A DNA stretch of 64,000 nt, taken from positions 1,751,199 to 1,815,198 of the forward strand of contig CP000875.1 in the NCBI GenBank assembly GCA_000018565.1, written 5' to 3'. The notes under the pieces were generated by a model that was given only the letters and a program-made list of their open reading frames with translations, searched no databases and was not told where the DNA came from. Below, piece by piece: positions 25,134 through 34,075 of the stretch. Every line of letters starts with the position of its first letter. Positions within the stretch are counted from its first letter, which is position 1. Origin of the DNA: Herpetosiphon aurantiacus DSM 785. Lineage in GTDB: Bacteria; Chloroflexota; Chloroflexia; Chloroflexales; Herpetosiphonaceae. Position numbers and translations under genes: made by a program.

Positions 25134-26675
25134 ATGCTGTCGCTGACGACTGCTCAACGTGATCTGTTGTATCTGTTGCTTACCACTGAGACTCCAATCG
25201 GGGCTGCGGCACTCGGTCAGTGTCTCCATCTCACACCACGCCAAGTTTCCTATAGTTTACGGAGTATTAAGCTGTGGTTGGCTCGTCGCCATGCCAGTTT
25301 GCGCCAAGTGCCTGGGGTTGGCATGCAGCTGATCTGCTCGGCCCAGCAACGTGAACGGCTTTATGCTGAGCTAGAATCGCATGCCAAATTTCAATTAATT
25401 CTCACGCCCGAACAACGTGGTCAGCTTTTGGCCTTAGTGCTGTTGATTACCCCCGAACCCTTGACCCTCAACCAACTCCAGCAAGATTTAGCAGTTGCTC
25501 GCACGACGGTGCTTAAAGATCTCGATGTCATGGAGATTTGGTTGGCCAGTTTTGGTTTGCAAGTGGTGCGGCGACAACATCGCGGCTGCTGGATCGAAGG
25601 CGCTGAGTTGGCGAAACGCCAAGCCTTGGCAGCCTTGTTATGGGGCGATGTGCCCTTTAGTTTGCCAATTATCAGCGTGCAAGCGGGCCTTGGCTTTGAT
25701 TTTGTGTTGCAACAAGATGCAGCCCTCTTACCGATTATTCAACGGGTCAATAGCTTTTTGCAGGAGCTTGATCTGCCTAAAGCCCAACAGCAGGCGATCT
25801 GGGCCGAAGCTGCCTTGAATGCGCGGTTTAGCGATCAGGCAATTAGTTTGCTGGCTTTGGCCTTGGCTTTGCAACAGCAACGGATCAATGCTCAACAGTA
25901 TCTCCATTGGCATCCCGAAACATTACATTGGCTGGAACAGCAGTTGGTTTGGTCAGTTGCTACGCAATTTGAGCAACATTATGGTTTGCAGGCCAGTGCA
26001 ACGATCGATCTTGCTGAAATTGCTGGTGTAGCCTTGCAATTGGTGTGTGCTGCCCGCGAACGGCCATGGCCCAATCAGCATGAGACCGATCACGTAACCG
26101 TTCGGTTGATCAATGCACTGATTGATTTGATTGCCAGTAGCTACGATGTCGCAGAGCTTGCCAACGATCAGCTTTTGGGTGATGGTTTGGCCGCCTTGAT
26201 TCCGCCAGCCTGCAATCGCCAGCGCTTTGGTTTGTGGATTCCGACCCATCAATCCAGCGAAACGCAGAGTGAACGTTATGCAACTGAGCGGCGGGTGGCC
26301 GATTTAATTGATCGCAAGCTGCTGGCAACGATTGGTGTAGCTTTGCCGATTGATGCCCGTGATGAGCTGATTTTGTTGTTGCGGGCAGCGGTGGTGCGGG
26401 CGCGGCCTGTGCAAACCCGCAATATTCTGGTGGTTTGCCCGAGCGGCATGGCCACAACTCAACTGTTGGTAGCACGGCTCAAAGCACGGTTTCCCAAACT
26501 GGGTATTTTTGAAGTGCTCTCGATGCGCGAGCTTTCGGCAGAACGTTTAGCCAATGCCGATTTGGTGATTACGACTGCGCCTTTAGCATTGGCTAGTGTG
26601 CCAATTGATGTCATCCAAGTGCATCCAATGCTGCACCCAGAAGATATTGCGGCGCTGACCCAGTGGATGGTTTAG
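25134..26675 (+). CDS. mtlR: MtlR-type PRD/EIIB-like transcriptional activator of the mannitol operon
   Basis: A 513-residue regulator. It has an N-terminal HTH (about 1-60; GAAALGQCLHLTPRQVSYSL), a second winged helix (about 90-150; LNQLQQDLAVARTTVLKDL), and a PTS regulation domain region in the middle. The EIIB(Gat)-like domain (about 430-510) has the phosphorylatable Cys in VVCPSGMATTQLLVARL. The terminal EIIA domain of classical MtlR is missing, so the protein is shorter than the ~700-residue Bacillus form. Phosphorylation by the PTS would tune its activity, as known for MtlR. The mtlA operon follows directly, and both carry the same promoter module, which argues for autoregulation. Confidence 0.85.
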   Translation: MLSLTTAQRDLLYLLLTTETPIGAAALGQCLHLTPRQVSYSLRSIKLWLARRHASLRQVPGVGMQLICSAQQRERLYAELESHAKFQLILTPEQRGQLLALVLLITPEPLTLNQLQQDLAVARTTVLKDLDVMEIWLASFGLQVVRRQHRGCWIEGAELAKRQALAALLWGDVPFSLPIISVQAGLGFDFVLQQDAALLPIIQRVNSFLQELDLPKAQQQAIWAEAALNARFSDQAISLLALALALQQQRINAQQYLHWHPETLHWLEQQLVWSVATQFEQHYGLQASATIDLAEIAGVALQLVCAARERPWPNQHETDHVTVRLINALIDLIASSYDVAELANDQLLGDGLAALIPPACNRQRFGLWIPTHQSSETQSERYATERRVADLIDRKLLATIGVALPIDARDELILLLRAAVVRARPVQTRNILVVCPSGMATTQLLVARLKARFPKLGIFEVLSMRELSAERLANADLVITTAPLALASVPIDVIQVHPMLHPEDIAALTQWMV

Positions 26676-26680
26676 CCTGC

Positions 26681-26785
26681 TAAATCATCGCATTTTGTCG
26701 TAATAGCGCAACCAAAAGACAGATTAATAAAATGGGTTTTATGGCTTGACAATGGCCTAAAACGCTTGTACGTTAATAGTACACA
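26681..26785 (+). promoter_or_regulatory. mtlA promoter/operator module (copy B)
   Basis: TTGACA at 26746-26751 lies in the same GCTTGACAATGG ... CTAAAACGC context as copy A; 21 of the 22 bases in this core are identical. The upstream TAAATCATC and GATTAATAAA blocks are also shared. It is the likely binding region for MtlR. Confidence 0.7.
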
Positions 26786-27028
26786 AACACATCGAAACCT
26801 CTGTCCATCCGGAGCTATCTCCCTCGATTGACAACCTACGATAGGATCGTCGGGCTGGTGTAGGGCACTGCCAGAACACCACGGCGAACCTCTTCTTAGC
26901 GGTGTGTGCGATACCGTGGGTGACTGTTGCGCAGATAACAACCCGGGCGTTAGCTGACGAACCACCATTCTGAATCCACGGGGCAATCAACGACGATTAA
27001 CAATGACTTCAAAGGAGAAACGCCCATC
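26786..27028 (+). other. Long untranslated leader of mtlA
   Basis: About 240 bases separate the promoter module from mtlA, with no supported gene on either strand. The stretch is GC-rich and contains short inverted segments such as GGTGT/ACACC around 26859-26881. I cannot match it to a known riboswitch. AAAGGAG (27011-27017) is the ribosome binding site of mtlA. Confidence 0.5.
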
Positions 27029-28099
27029 ATGCGACAGCATATTCAGCGCTTCGGCAGCTTCTTGGCTGCAATGGTTGTTCCCAATATCGGTGCGTTCATC
27101 GCTTGGGGCTTAATCACCGCTCTGTTCATCCCAACTGGTTGGATTCCGAACGAAACTTTTGCCAAGCTCGTTGGCCCAATGATTACTTACCTTTTGCCCA
27201 CCTTGATTGGTTATACTGGCGGTAAGATGATTCACGATACCCGTGGCGGGGTGGTTGGGGCCGCCGCAACCATGGGTGTAATCGTCGGAGCCGATATTCC
27301 AATGTTTATCGGGGCCATGGTCATGGGGCCACTTGGCGGCTACCTGATGAAGAAAATTGACGAATTCCTCGAAGATCGCGTGCCAACTGGCTTTGAAATG
27401 TTGGTCAATAACTTCTCGGCAGGCTTCCTTGTGATGGGCTTGGTGCTATTGGCGAATGCGGCGATTGGCCCTGTTGTCCAAGTGTTAAGTGAGGGCTTAG
27501 GCTCTGGCGTTCAATTCCTGATCGACTCACGCTTGTTGCCTGTGGCCGATATTATTATTGAACCAGCCAAAGTACTCTTCCTCAATAACGCCATCAATCA
27601 CGGGATTCTTGGCCCCTTAGGCGTGGCTGAAGTTGGCGAAAATGGTAAAGCGATTCACTTTTTGCTCGAAAGTAACCCCGGCCCTGGCTTAGGCTTGCTC
27701 TTGGCCTTCTGGTTTGCTGGCAAAGGCAACCTCAAAGAATCAGCACCAGGTGCTGCAGTAATTCACTTCCTCGGTGGGATTCACGAAATCTATTTCCCCT
27801 ACATTTTGGCTCGTCCTGTGATGATTGTGGCAATGTGGGCTGGCGGGATCTTAGCCGACCTGTGGTTTGTGATTTTTGATGCAGGTTTGGTTGCTACGCC
27901 ATCACCTGGCTCGATCTTTGCCTACTTGGCGGTTATTCCACGTGGCGGTCACTTTGCGGTCTTAGGTGGGGTTTTCGTCGGGATTGTTGGCTCGTTTGTG
28001 GCTGGCTCGATGTTGCTCAAACTCTTCCCGGGCGAAGAAACTGTGGCAGATGAGCAAACCAGTTCAGAAATGACTGGCACCGCTGCAACCGCCCACTAA
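27029..28099 (+). CDS. mtlA: PTS mannitol transporter subunit IIC
   Basis: A 356-residue integral membrane EIIC. It starts with the amphipathic helix [20 protein letters not shown], and the family motif [15 protein letters not shown] occurs at about 250-264, with [13 protein letters not shown] before it. Eight or more membrane spans are evident. Unlike E. coli MtlA it holds only the C domain; IIB and IIA are separate downstream genes, as in several Gram-positives. It translocates and phosphorylates mannitol (or a related hexitol) in concert with IIB. Confidence 0.93.
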   Translation: MRQHIQRFGSFLAAMVVPNIGAFIAWGLITALFIPTGWIPNETFAKLVGPMITYLLPTLIGYTGGKMIHDTRGGVVGAAATMGVIVGADIPMFIGAMVMGPLGGYLMKKIDEFLEDRVPTGFEMLVNNFSAGFLVMGLVLLANAAIGPVVQVLSEGLGSGVQFLIDSRLLPVADIIIEPAKVLFLNNAINHGILGPLGVAEVGENGKAIHFLLESNPGPGLGLLLAFWFAGKGNLKESAPGAAVIHFLGGIHEIYFPYILARPVMIVAMWAGGILADLWFVIFDAGLVATPSPGSIFAYLAVIPRGGHFAVLGGVFVGIVGSFVAGSMLLKLFPGEETVADEQTSSEMTGTAATAH

Positions 28100-28132
28100 T
28101 TGCGCTTGAATCTCAACTGAAGGAGGTATGTC

Positions 28133-28453
28133 ATGGCTCAATCAATTGCCGCTGCCGATGTTACAACGATTGTGTTTGCCTGTGAAGCAGGCATTGGCTC
28201 AAGTTTTATGGGTGTTACGGCACTCAAAAAGAAACTCAAACAAGCCAATTTGAGCATCACGGTGGTGCATAAATCGGTGCGCTCGTTGCCAACCGATGCC
28301 AAGCTGGTGTTGGTGCACAAAGGCTTAGCCGATTTTGCGCGGAAGCAAGCGCCTAATGCCGTCGTGATTGCCTTTACCCAATTCCTCAATGATCCTGTGT
28401 TTGATCAAGTGGTTCAAAGCTTGCAGGATGGCACTGATCTTGTGGAGGCCTAA
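28133..28453 (+). CDS. mtlB: PTS mannitol-type subunit IIB
   Basis: A 106-residue cytoplasmic phosphocarrier. The P-loop IVFACEAGIGSSFMG carries the phosphocysteine (about residue 17), followed by VTALKKKLKQA. The sequence is typical of IIB of the mannitol class. AAGGAGG lies upstream. It accepts phosphate from IIA and passes it to the sugar bound by IIC. The gap to mtlA is 33 bp. Confidence 0.92.
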   Translation: MAQSIAAADVTTIVFACEAGIGSSFMGVTALKKKLKQANLSITVVHKSVRSLPTDAKLVLVHKGLADFARKQAPNAVVIAFTQFLNDPVFDQVVQSLQDGTDLVEA

Positions 28454-28454
28454 A

Positions 28455-28928
28455 ATGGCAATCTTATCGAGCGAAACGATTCGGCTAGGAGCTAGCGCTG
28501 CTAGCAAACAAGAGGCGATTCAGCAGGCCGGAGCGTTGTTAGTTGCCAGTGGTTGTGTCGCTGCCAACTATGTCGATGGTATGTTGAAACGCGAACAAGT
28601 TATCTCAACCTATCTGGGCAATGGGGTCGCAATTCCCCATGGTCAGCACGAAAATATGGCCGATGTGATTCGCACTGGCATTGCTGTGGTGCAGTTTCCC
28701 GCTGGCGTTGAGTGGGAGCCAGGCGAATTGGCCTATTTGGTGATTGGGATTGCTGCCAACGCCGATGAGCATGTGGGTGTGTTAGCAAATTTGGCCGAAG
28801 TGATCGAGGATGAGGCGATTGTGCAGCAATTGGCTCAAACTAGCGATCCATCGCAGATTCTTGAGCAATTAGGGCGAGCGCGTGAGGAAGAAGCCTACGA
28901 CGAGGAAAGGCATCATGCAGGAGCTTGA
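28455..28928 (+). CDS. mtlF: PTS mannitol-type subunit IIA
   Basis: A 157-residue EIIA of the mannitol/fructose type. Phospho-His lies in GNGVAIPHGQHEN (about residue 60), preceded by YVDGMLKREQVISTYLG. The ATG at 28455 is one base after the IIB stop and follows TGGAGG. The tail (about 140-157) is acidic and overlaps the start of the HPr-EI gene by 14 bp, so translation is coupled. Confidence 0.92.
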   Translation: MAILSSETIRLGASAASKQEAIQQAGALLVASGCVAANYVDGMLKREQVISTYLGNGVAIPHGQHENMADVIRTGIAVVQFPAGVEWEPGELAYLVIGIAANADEHVGVLANLAEVIEDEAIVQQLAQTSDPSQILEQLGRAREEEAYDEERHHAGA

Positions 28929-31026
28929 TTTGGTCATTCATAACTCGGCAGGCCTGCATGCGCGGCCTGCCCGAGTCTTAGTTGACCTTGCAAAACAATT
29001 CAAATCGACGATTTCGATTCGTGCTGGCGGCAAGCGGGTCAATGCCAAAAGCATGATCGCGCTGTTGACCCTCGGCGTAGTCTGTGGTCAGGCGATCCAA
29101 ATCGAGATTAACGGCGAAGATGAAGCCGCCGCTGCCGAGGCGATTACAACTGCGGTGCACGAAGGTTTGGGCGAAGGTCATGGCACACCAGCCGCCAATA
29201 GCGTTAATGATGCTTTGGTTGCGGCTCGCAATGGCCATGCCAATCTCAATGGCCATGCCAAGCTTGAAACCACCGTTGCTGTGGCCGAACCGCCGCCTGC
29301 GCCAGCCCCAACTCGCGCTGAGCCACTCAAAGCTGGCGCGATCATCCAAGGGATTGCTGGCGCACCTGGCATTGCGGTTGGCACAATTTTGCGCTACGAA
29401 CGTGCGCGAATCGAAATTAGCCACCGATTTAGTGGGGTGGATAACGAACTCCAGCGTTTGCAAGCGGCCTTGACCACCGCCCAACAGCAATTGGTGGCGC
29501 TGCGCGAACAGGTATTGTTACGGGCTGATGCCAGCGAAGCCGCCATTTTTGATGTTCACCGCGATATTTTGGCCGATCCTGCCTTGCTTGAGGCTGTGCA
29601 TGGCTCAATTGGTGCTGGGCAAGGGGCCGAAGTCGCTTGGCAACAGGTGATCAATCAACAGGCTAACGCGATTGCTCAACTCAACGATGCCCTACTTGCC
29701 GAGCGTTCTAGCGATATTCGTGATGTAGGCGATCGGGTGCTGCGCCTTTTGGTGGGAGCCGAAGCTTCGACGCTTGATGCCCACTGGGCAAAGGCCAATC
29801 AGCCGATGATTGTCGTGGCCTATGATCTGACACCTTCAGAAACCGCTGCTTTTGATCCAGCCAAAGTGCTGGGTTTTTGCACAGCGGTAGGTGGCCCAAA
29901 TGCCCACACCGCGATTTTGGCTCGTGCCTTGGGTTTACCAGCGGTGATTAGTGCTGGCCCAAGCGTCCTTGAACTTGCCACCGGAACCGAAGTAATTCTC
30001 GATGGTACGGCTGGCACCTTGTTGATCTGCCCAGCGCCTGAAGCCATTGTGGCGGCCAAAACTGCCCAGCAGCGCGAGCGTGAGCATCAAGCATGGGCTA
30101 TGCGCAGCGCTAACGAGCCAGCCACAACCGTTGATGGTCAGCATATCGAAGTGGTTGCTAACATTGGTGGCCTGAGCGAAGCTCAGCAAGCCACAACTTT
30201 AGGTGCTGATGGGGTGGGTTTGTTGCGCACCGAATTTTTGTTCTTGGAGCGCACCCAAGCCCCAACCGAAGATGAGCAGTTTGCAACCTACCGCGAAATT
30301 GCCCAAGCCATGGGCGATGCCCCAGTGATTGTGCGCACCTTGGATATTGGCGGCGACAAGCCACTGCCCTATCTGGCCTTGCCTGCTGAAGAAAACCCAT
30401 TTTTGGGCGAACGTGGCATTCGCTTGTGCCTAGCACACCCTGAATTGCTACAAACCCAATTACGGGCAATTTTACGTGCTGCCAGCTTTGGCCGCTTGCG
30501 AATTATGTTCCCAATGATTGCCGATGCTGGTGAGTTACGCGCTGCCAAAGCCGAAATCGAGCGGATTCGCAACGAATTGCAAGTAGCTCCAATCGAAATC
30601 GGGATTATGATCGAAGTGCCTTCAGCCGCTTTGATGACCGATATTTTGGCGGCTGAAGTTGATTTCTTCTCAATTGGCACCAACGACCTGACCCAATACA
30701 CCTTAGCTATGGATCGGACGCACCCGACGCTGGCGGCTCAAGCCGATGGTTTGCATCCAGCGGTGTTGCGCCTGATTGCTCGAACGGTTGAGGCGGCCCA
30801 TGCTGCTGGCAAATGGGTCGGAGTTTGCGGCGAGTTGGGCGCTGATCCGCAAGCTGTGCCAATTTTGGTGGGCCTTGGGGTTGATGAACTCAGCGTCAGC
30901 GTGCCCGCCATTCCAACTGTTAAAGCCCAAATCCGGGCATTGAACTTTGCTCAGTGCCAAACATCTGCTCGGCGGGCGTTGGTCTGTGCCACTGCCGCCG
31001 AAGTACGCCAAGGAGCGTTCGACTAA
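28915..31026 (+). CDS. HPr-Enzyme I fusion (PEP:sugar phosphotransferase)
   Basis: A 703-residue fusion. HPr (about 1-88) has phospho-His in SAGLHARPARVLVDLA and the regulatory Ser region NAKSMIALLTLG. An Ala/Pro linker (about 115-140) leads to Enzyme I. EI has the phospho-His in GGPNAHTAILARALG (the usual form is GGRTSHTA), the PEP-binding GVGLLRTEFLFLERT, the EVPSAALM strand and SIGTNDLTQYTLAMDR. The terminal catalytic loop is CGELGADP. It supplies phosphate from PEP to IIA. Carrying general PTS proteins inside the sugar operon implies a self-contained, dedicated phosphorelay. Confidence 0.93.
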   Translation: MQELDLVIHNSAGLHARPARVLVDLAKQFKSTISIRAGGKRVNAKSMIALLTLGVVCGQAIQIEINGEDEAAAAEAITTAVHEGLGEGHGTPAANSVNDALVAARNGHANLNGHAKLETTVAVAEPPPAPAPTRAEPLKAGAIIQGIAGAPGIAVGTILRYERARIEISHRFSGVDNELQRLQAALTTAQQQLVALREQVLLRADASEAAIFDVHRDILADPALLEAVHGSIGAGQGAEVAWQQVINQQANAIAQLNDALLAERSSDIRDVGDRVLRLLVGAEASTLDAHWAKANQPMIVVAYDLTPSETAAFDPAKVLGFCTAVGGPNAHTAILARALGLPAVISAGPSVLELATGTEVILDGTAGTLLICPAPEAIVAAKTAQQREREHQAWAMRSANEPATTVDGQHIEVVANIGGLSEAQQATTLGADGVGLLRTEFLFLERTQAPTEDEQFATYREIAQAMGDAPVIVRTLDIGGDKPLPYLALPAEENPFLGERGIRLCLAHPELLQTQLRAILRAASFGRLRIMFPMIADAGELRAAKAEIERIRNELQVAPIEIGIMIEVPSAALMTDILAAEVDFFSIGTNDLTQYTLAMDRTHPTLAAQADGLHPAVLRLIARTVEAAHAAGKWVGVCGELGADPQAVPILVGLGVDELSVSVPAIPTVKAQIRALNFAQCQTSARRALVCATAAEVRQGAFD

Positions 31027-32759
31027 TGACAACGTTTGACGACTATCGATCCCCTGATGCCCCAATTGCCGCAACCACGGTTGCTTGGAATATGTATGGG
31101 GCTGGGGTCGAACATATCGGGCGCAATGCCCAACCAGAAACCTTTGCTGTCACTGAGCCTGCCGCCGATCAACTGTTGGTGCGGGTCGATGCGGTGGGCA
31201 TGTGTTTCTCCGATGTAAAACTGATTCAGCAAGGCGGTCGCCATCCCAAACTGTATAACCGCGATTTGGCGACTGAGCCAACGCGGTTGGGCCATGAAGC
31301 GGCTTTGACCGTGCTCAAAGTTGGCGCTCATTTACAAAACCAGTATCAACCAGGCCAGCGTTTGGCGATTCAGCCCGATATTTATCAAGATGGCATGAGC
31401 ACCGCCTATGGCTATACCATTCCTGGTGGCTTGACTCAGTTTCACTTGATTGGCGCTGAAGTGCTGAATGCCGATGATGGAGCCTATGTTTTGCCAGTTG
31501 GCGAAGGCATGGGCTATGCTGAAACCGCTTTGACCGAGCCATGGGCTTGTGTTGAGGGTGCGTATACTCAGCGTCGGCGGCTCAACCCCAAAGAGGGTGG
31601 CACATTATGGATTATCGGGCAAACTGGCGATCAACGCAGCTACAGCTTCAGCAGCGGCTTCGATGCTCCAGCCCGCATTATTTTGACCGATGTACCGCAA
31701 CAGTTGCAGCAACAATTGCAGCAAACCAGCAAAGCCCAAATTATTGTGCGCGATGGTTTGAGCGTTGACGATTATCTTGAGTTACGCAACGATCTGACCA
31801 GCAACCAAGGTTTTGATGACGTGGTTATGCTTGATCCACGCTCGGCGAGCCAAGTTAGTGCTGCTGCGGGTTTGGTGGCCCGCCGTGGCACATTCAATTT
31901 GGTTGGCCAAACTGCGCTTGATGGCTTGCCTGAAATTGATGTTGGCCGAATTCACTACGATTATATTGCTTACGTTGGCACAAACAACTCAGATATTAGC
32001 GCAGCCTATGGTGAAGCTCGCAATCGCTGCGATTTGCAGCCAAATGGCGTAGCTGTGTTTGTGGGTGCTGGTGGTCCGATGGGGCAAATGCACGTTCAAC
32101 GGGCGATTGAATTGCCGAATGGCCCACGCACAATTATCGCTACCGACGTGAACGATGATCGCTTACGTGCCTTAGATCGTTTATTCCGTGGTTTGGCCGA
32201 ATCACGCGGCAAACGCTTGCTGTTGATCAACCCAACTGTTGAAAACTCGTTGCATGCCACGGTCATGCTCGAAACCGACGATCTTGGTGCTGATGATGTA
32301 ATTGTGAGCGTGCCTAGCGGCCCTTTGATGGGCGATGCCGCTACTTTGATGGCTCCCAACGGCATGCTGGTGTTGTTTGCAGGCGTGCCCAATGGTACCT
32401 TTGCTCCATTGAATTTGAGCAATGTCTACTTGGCTAATGCCCAATTCACTGGTACATCTGGTTCGCGAATTATCGACCAAGCCACCGTGATTCAAAAAAC
32501 CGTGGCTGGTGAACTCTCGCCTAATCGCTCGGTTGCGGCGGTTGGTGGCATCGAAGCCGCGCTTGATGGGGTCAAAGCCATGATGGCCGGAACCTATGCT
32601 GGCAAAGTCGTGATCTTCCCGCAACTCAGTGGCTTGCCACTGACCGGAATTGATGAATTGCACAAAAATTTCCCCGAAGTTGCCGCCAAACTTGGCGAGG
32701 GCAATGTTTGGAATCCTGAGGCCGAACAAGCTTTAATCGAAACCTTCTGGCAGCGCTAG
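31026..32759 (+). CDS. Large MDR-type zinc dehydrogenase of the mannitol operon (SorE/YggP-like)
   Basis: A 577-residue protein, far larger than ordinary MDR enzymes of ~350. The N-terminal GroES-like domain has the catalytic-zinc region VDAVGMCFSDVKLIQQGG and GHEAALTVLKVG. A Rossmann-like segment follows (about 195-320; GGTLWIIGQTGD, then FDDVVMLDPRS). A second, better-preserved Rossmann domain starts VAVFVGAGGPMGQMHVQRAIE (about 345), with ATDVNDDRL. The pattern resembles sorbose-1-phosphate reductase SorE and E. coli YggP. Its ATG overlaps the EI stop by one base, so it is the last gene of the operon. It probably oxidises the imported hexitol phosphate, replacing MtlD (inference). Confidence 0.8.
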   Translation: MTTFDDYRSPDAPIAATTVAWNMYGAGVEHIGRNAQPETFAVTEPAADQLLVRVDAVGMCFSDVKLIQQGGRHPKLYNRDLATEPTRLGHEAALTVLKVGAHLQNQYQPGQRLAIQPDIYQDGMSTAYGYTIPGGLTQFHLIGAEVLNADDGAYVLPVGEGMGYAETALTEPWACVEGAYTQRRRLNPKEGGTLWIIGQTGDQRSYSFSSGFDAPARIILTDVPQQLQQQLQQTSKAQIIVRDGLSVDDYLELRNDLTSNQGFDDVVMLDPRSASQVSAAAGLVARRGTFNLVGQTALDGLPEIDVGRIHYDYIAYVGTNNSDISAAYGEARNRCDLQPNGVAVFVGAGGPMGQMHVQRAIELPNGPRTIIATDVNDDRLRALDRLFRGLAESRGKRLLLINPTVENSLHATVMLETDDLGADDVIVSVPSGPLMGDAATLMAPNGMLVLFAGVPNGTFAPLNLSNVYLANAQFTGTSGSRIIDQATVIQKTVAGELSPNRSVAAVGGIEAALDGVKAMMAGTYAGKVVIFPQLSGLPLTGIDELHKNFPEVAAKLGEGNVWNPEAEQALIETFWQR

Positions 32760-32775
32760 TTGATCATTCATCGAC

Positions 32776-32813
32776 AATAGCCGCTCGTTGATTCGATTTA
32801 GCGAGCGGCTATT
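32776..32813 (+). terminator. Terminator of the mannitol operon
   Basis: A perfect 12-bp stem (32776-32787 with 32802-32813) has a 14-nt loop and begins 17 bp after the last stop. The T-run after it is weak. Confidence 0.7.
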
Positions 32814-32893
32814 TCATTGGATCAGCCAAATGTGAGTTTTTAACAATCGTGGAAATGAGAGCAATTGACGTAGAATAGGGCCAAAGTGAGTTA

Positions 32894-32902
32894 TGTTATA
32901 CT
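32894..32902 (+). promoter_or_regulatory. Extended -10 promoter of the glycosyltransferase gene
   Basis: TGT-TATACT forms an extended -10 motif. It overlaps the first in-frame ATG at 32893, so that ATG cannot lie on the transcript; the ATG at 32944 is therefore preferred. Confidence 0.5.
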
Positions 32903-32943
32903 CGCTGGATAATCGTTTGTTTGCAGGTTTAGAAATAGAGTTT

Positions 32944-34074
32944 ATGCATTTTACAATTAATGGTCATTTGCTCTCATTTGATAGCTCTTTTCGGCAGGCT
33001 GGGGTTTCTAATCACACCCGTTTTTTGATTGAAAACTTAGCCAAGCTCGACCACGATAACCAATACACCCTATTTGTAGGGCCAAATGTGCGCCAACACC
33101 TCAATTTGCCAGCCAACTGGGAGATTGTCGAATCGCGCTTGCCCACAATTCAGCCCAAATATCGCATTCCTTGGGAGCAATTGATTGCACCCTGGTTATT
33201 AGCCAAACGCCGAGTCAATTTGTTTCATGGCTTGTTGAATATCTCGCCGTTGCTTTCGCCAGTACCAACCATCGTCACGATTCATGATTTGGCATTTATG
33301 GATGTGACTGGTTCGCATCGCAAGGCCAATCGGCGTTATTTGGCGGCAGCAACTCGCCAAGGTGTGCGTCAAGCTGCCCATCTATTTGCGGTTTCTGAGT
33401 ATACCAAGGCCGCGATGGTCGATCGGCTTGGGCTTGATCCCGCTAAAATTAGCATTGCCTATAATGCGGCTGGAGCGCAGTATCACCCGCGTTCGACCGC
33501 TGAAATTCATGCTTGGAAGCAGCAAAAGCAACTGCCTGAGCAATTTCTACTGTATCTTGGCACCTTAGAGCCACGCAAAAATATTCCCAATTTGCTGCGA
33601 GCTTATGCCAAAGTTAAACACGAAATTGGCATGCCATTGTTAATTGGTGGTGGCAAAGGCTGGAATTTTGACGAAATTTTCAGTACTTACGAGCAATTAC
33701 AATTGCACGATAGTGTCAGTTTCTTGGGCTATGTGCCAGGCGAGGAATTACCGTTGTGGTATAACGCCGCGACAGCCTTTATCTATCCATCGCGCTACGA
33801 AGGCTTTGGGATTCCGCCGCTTGAGGCGATGGCTTCGGGCACACCCGTGCTGACTACCAATGCCACCAGCATTCCCGAAGTCGTGGGCGATGCGGCGATT
33901 CAAGTTGACCCCGATAATCTTGAGCAGATGGCCCAAGAATTAGTGCGGATTGCCAACGATGCCAGTTTGCGCGACGATCTGCGTGAACGCGGTTTGCTGC
34001 GTGCCCAAGCCTTCTCGTGGGAGAATTTGGCCAAAGCCACGCTTGAGGTTTATCGCAAGGTTGGGGGCGAATAG
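32944..34074 (+). CDS. GT4-family glycosyltransferase
   Basis: A 376-residue GT-B enzyme. The N-terminal acceptor domain begins MHFTINGHLLSFDSSF and contains HDLAFMDVTGSH. The donor domain has LYLGTLEPRKNIPNLLRAY and the nucleotide-sugar E-x7-E motif within PSRYEGFGIPPLEAMASG. The C-terminus ends FSWENLAKATLEVYRKV. It is probably a retaining mannosyl- or glucosyltransferase for a cell-surface glycan. No other glycan gene is adjacent, so the acceptor is unknown. The HD hydrolase gene starts two bases after its stop. Confidence 0.9.
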   Translation: MHFTINGHLLSFDSSFRQAGVSNHTRFLIENLAKLDHDNQYTLFVGPNVRQHLNLPANWEIVESRLPTIQPKYRIPWEQLIAPWLLAKRRVNLFHGLLNISPLLSPVPTIVTIHDLAFMDVTGSHRKANRRYLAAATRQGVRQAAHLFAVSEYTKAAMVDRLGLDPAKISIAYNAAGAQYHPRSTAEIHAWKQQKQLPEQFLLYLGTLEPRKNIPNLLRAYAKVKHEIGMPLLIGGGKGWNFDEIFSTYEQLQLHDSVSFLGYVPGEELPLWYNAATAFIYPSRYEGFGIPPLEAMASGTPVLTTNATSIPEVVGDAAIQVDPDNLEQMAQELVRIANDASLRDDLRERGLLRAQAFSWENLAKATLEVYRKVGGE

Positions 34075-34075
34075 A

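Noticed and set aside
26672-26990. Minus-strand ORFs in the mtlA leader
   Set aside because: Both overlap the shared promoter module, have Arg/Ser/Pro-rich low-complexity sequence and no ribosome binding site.
28978-29490. 170-codon minus-strand ORF
   Set aside because: It lies wholly antisense to the HPr-EI fusion, lacks a ribosome binding site and resembles no family.
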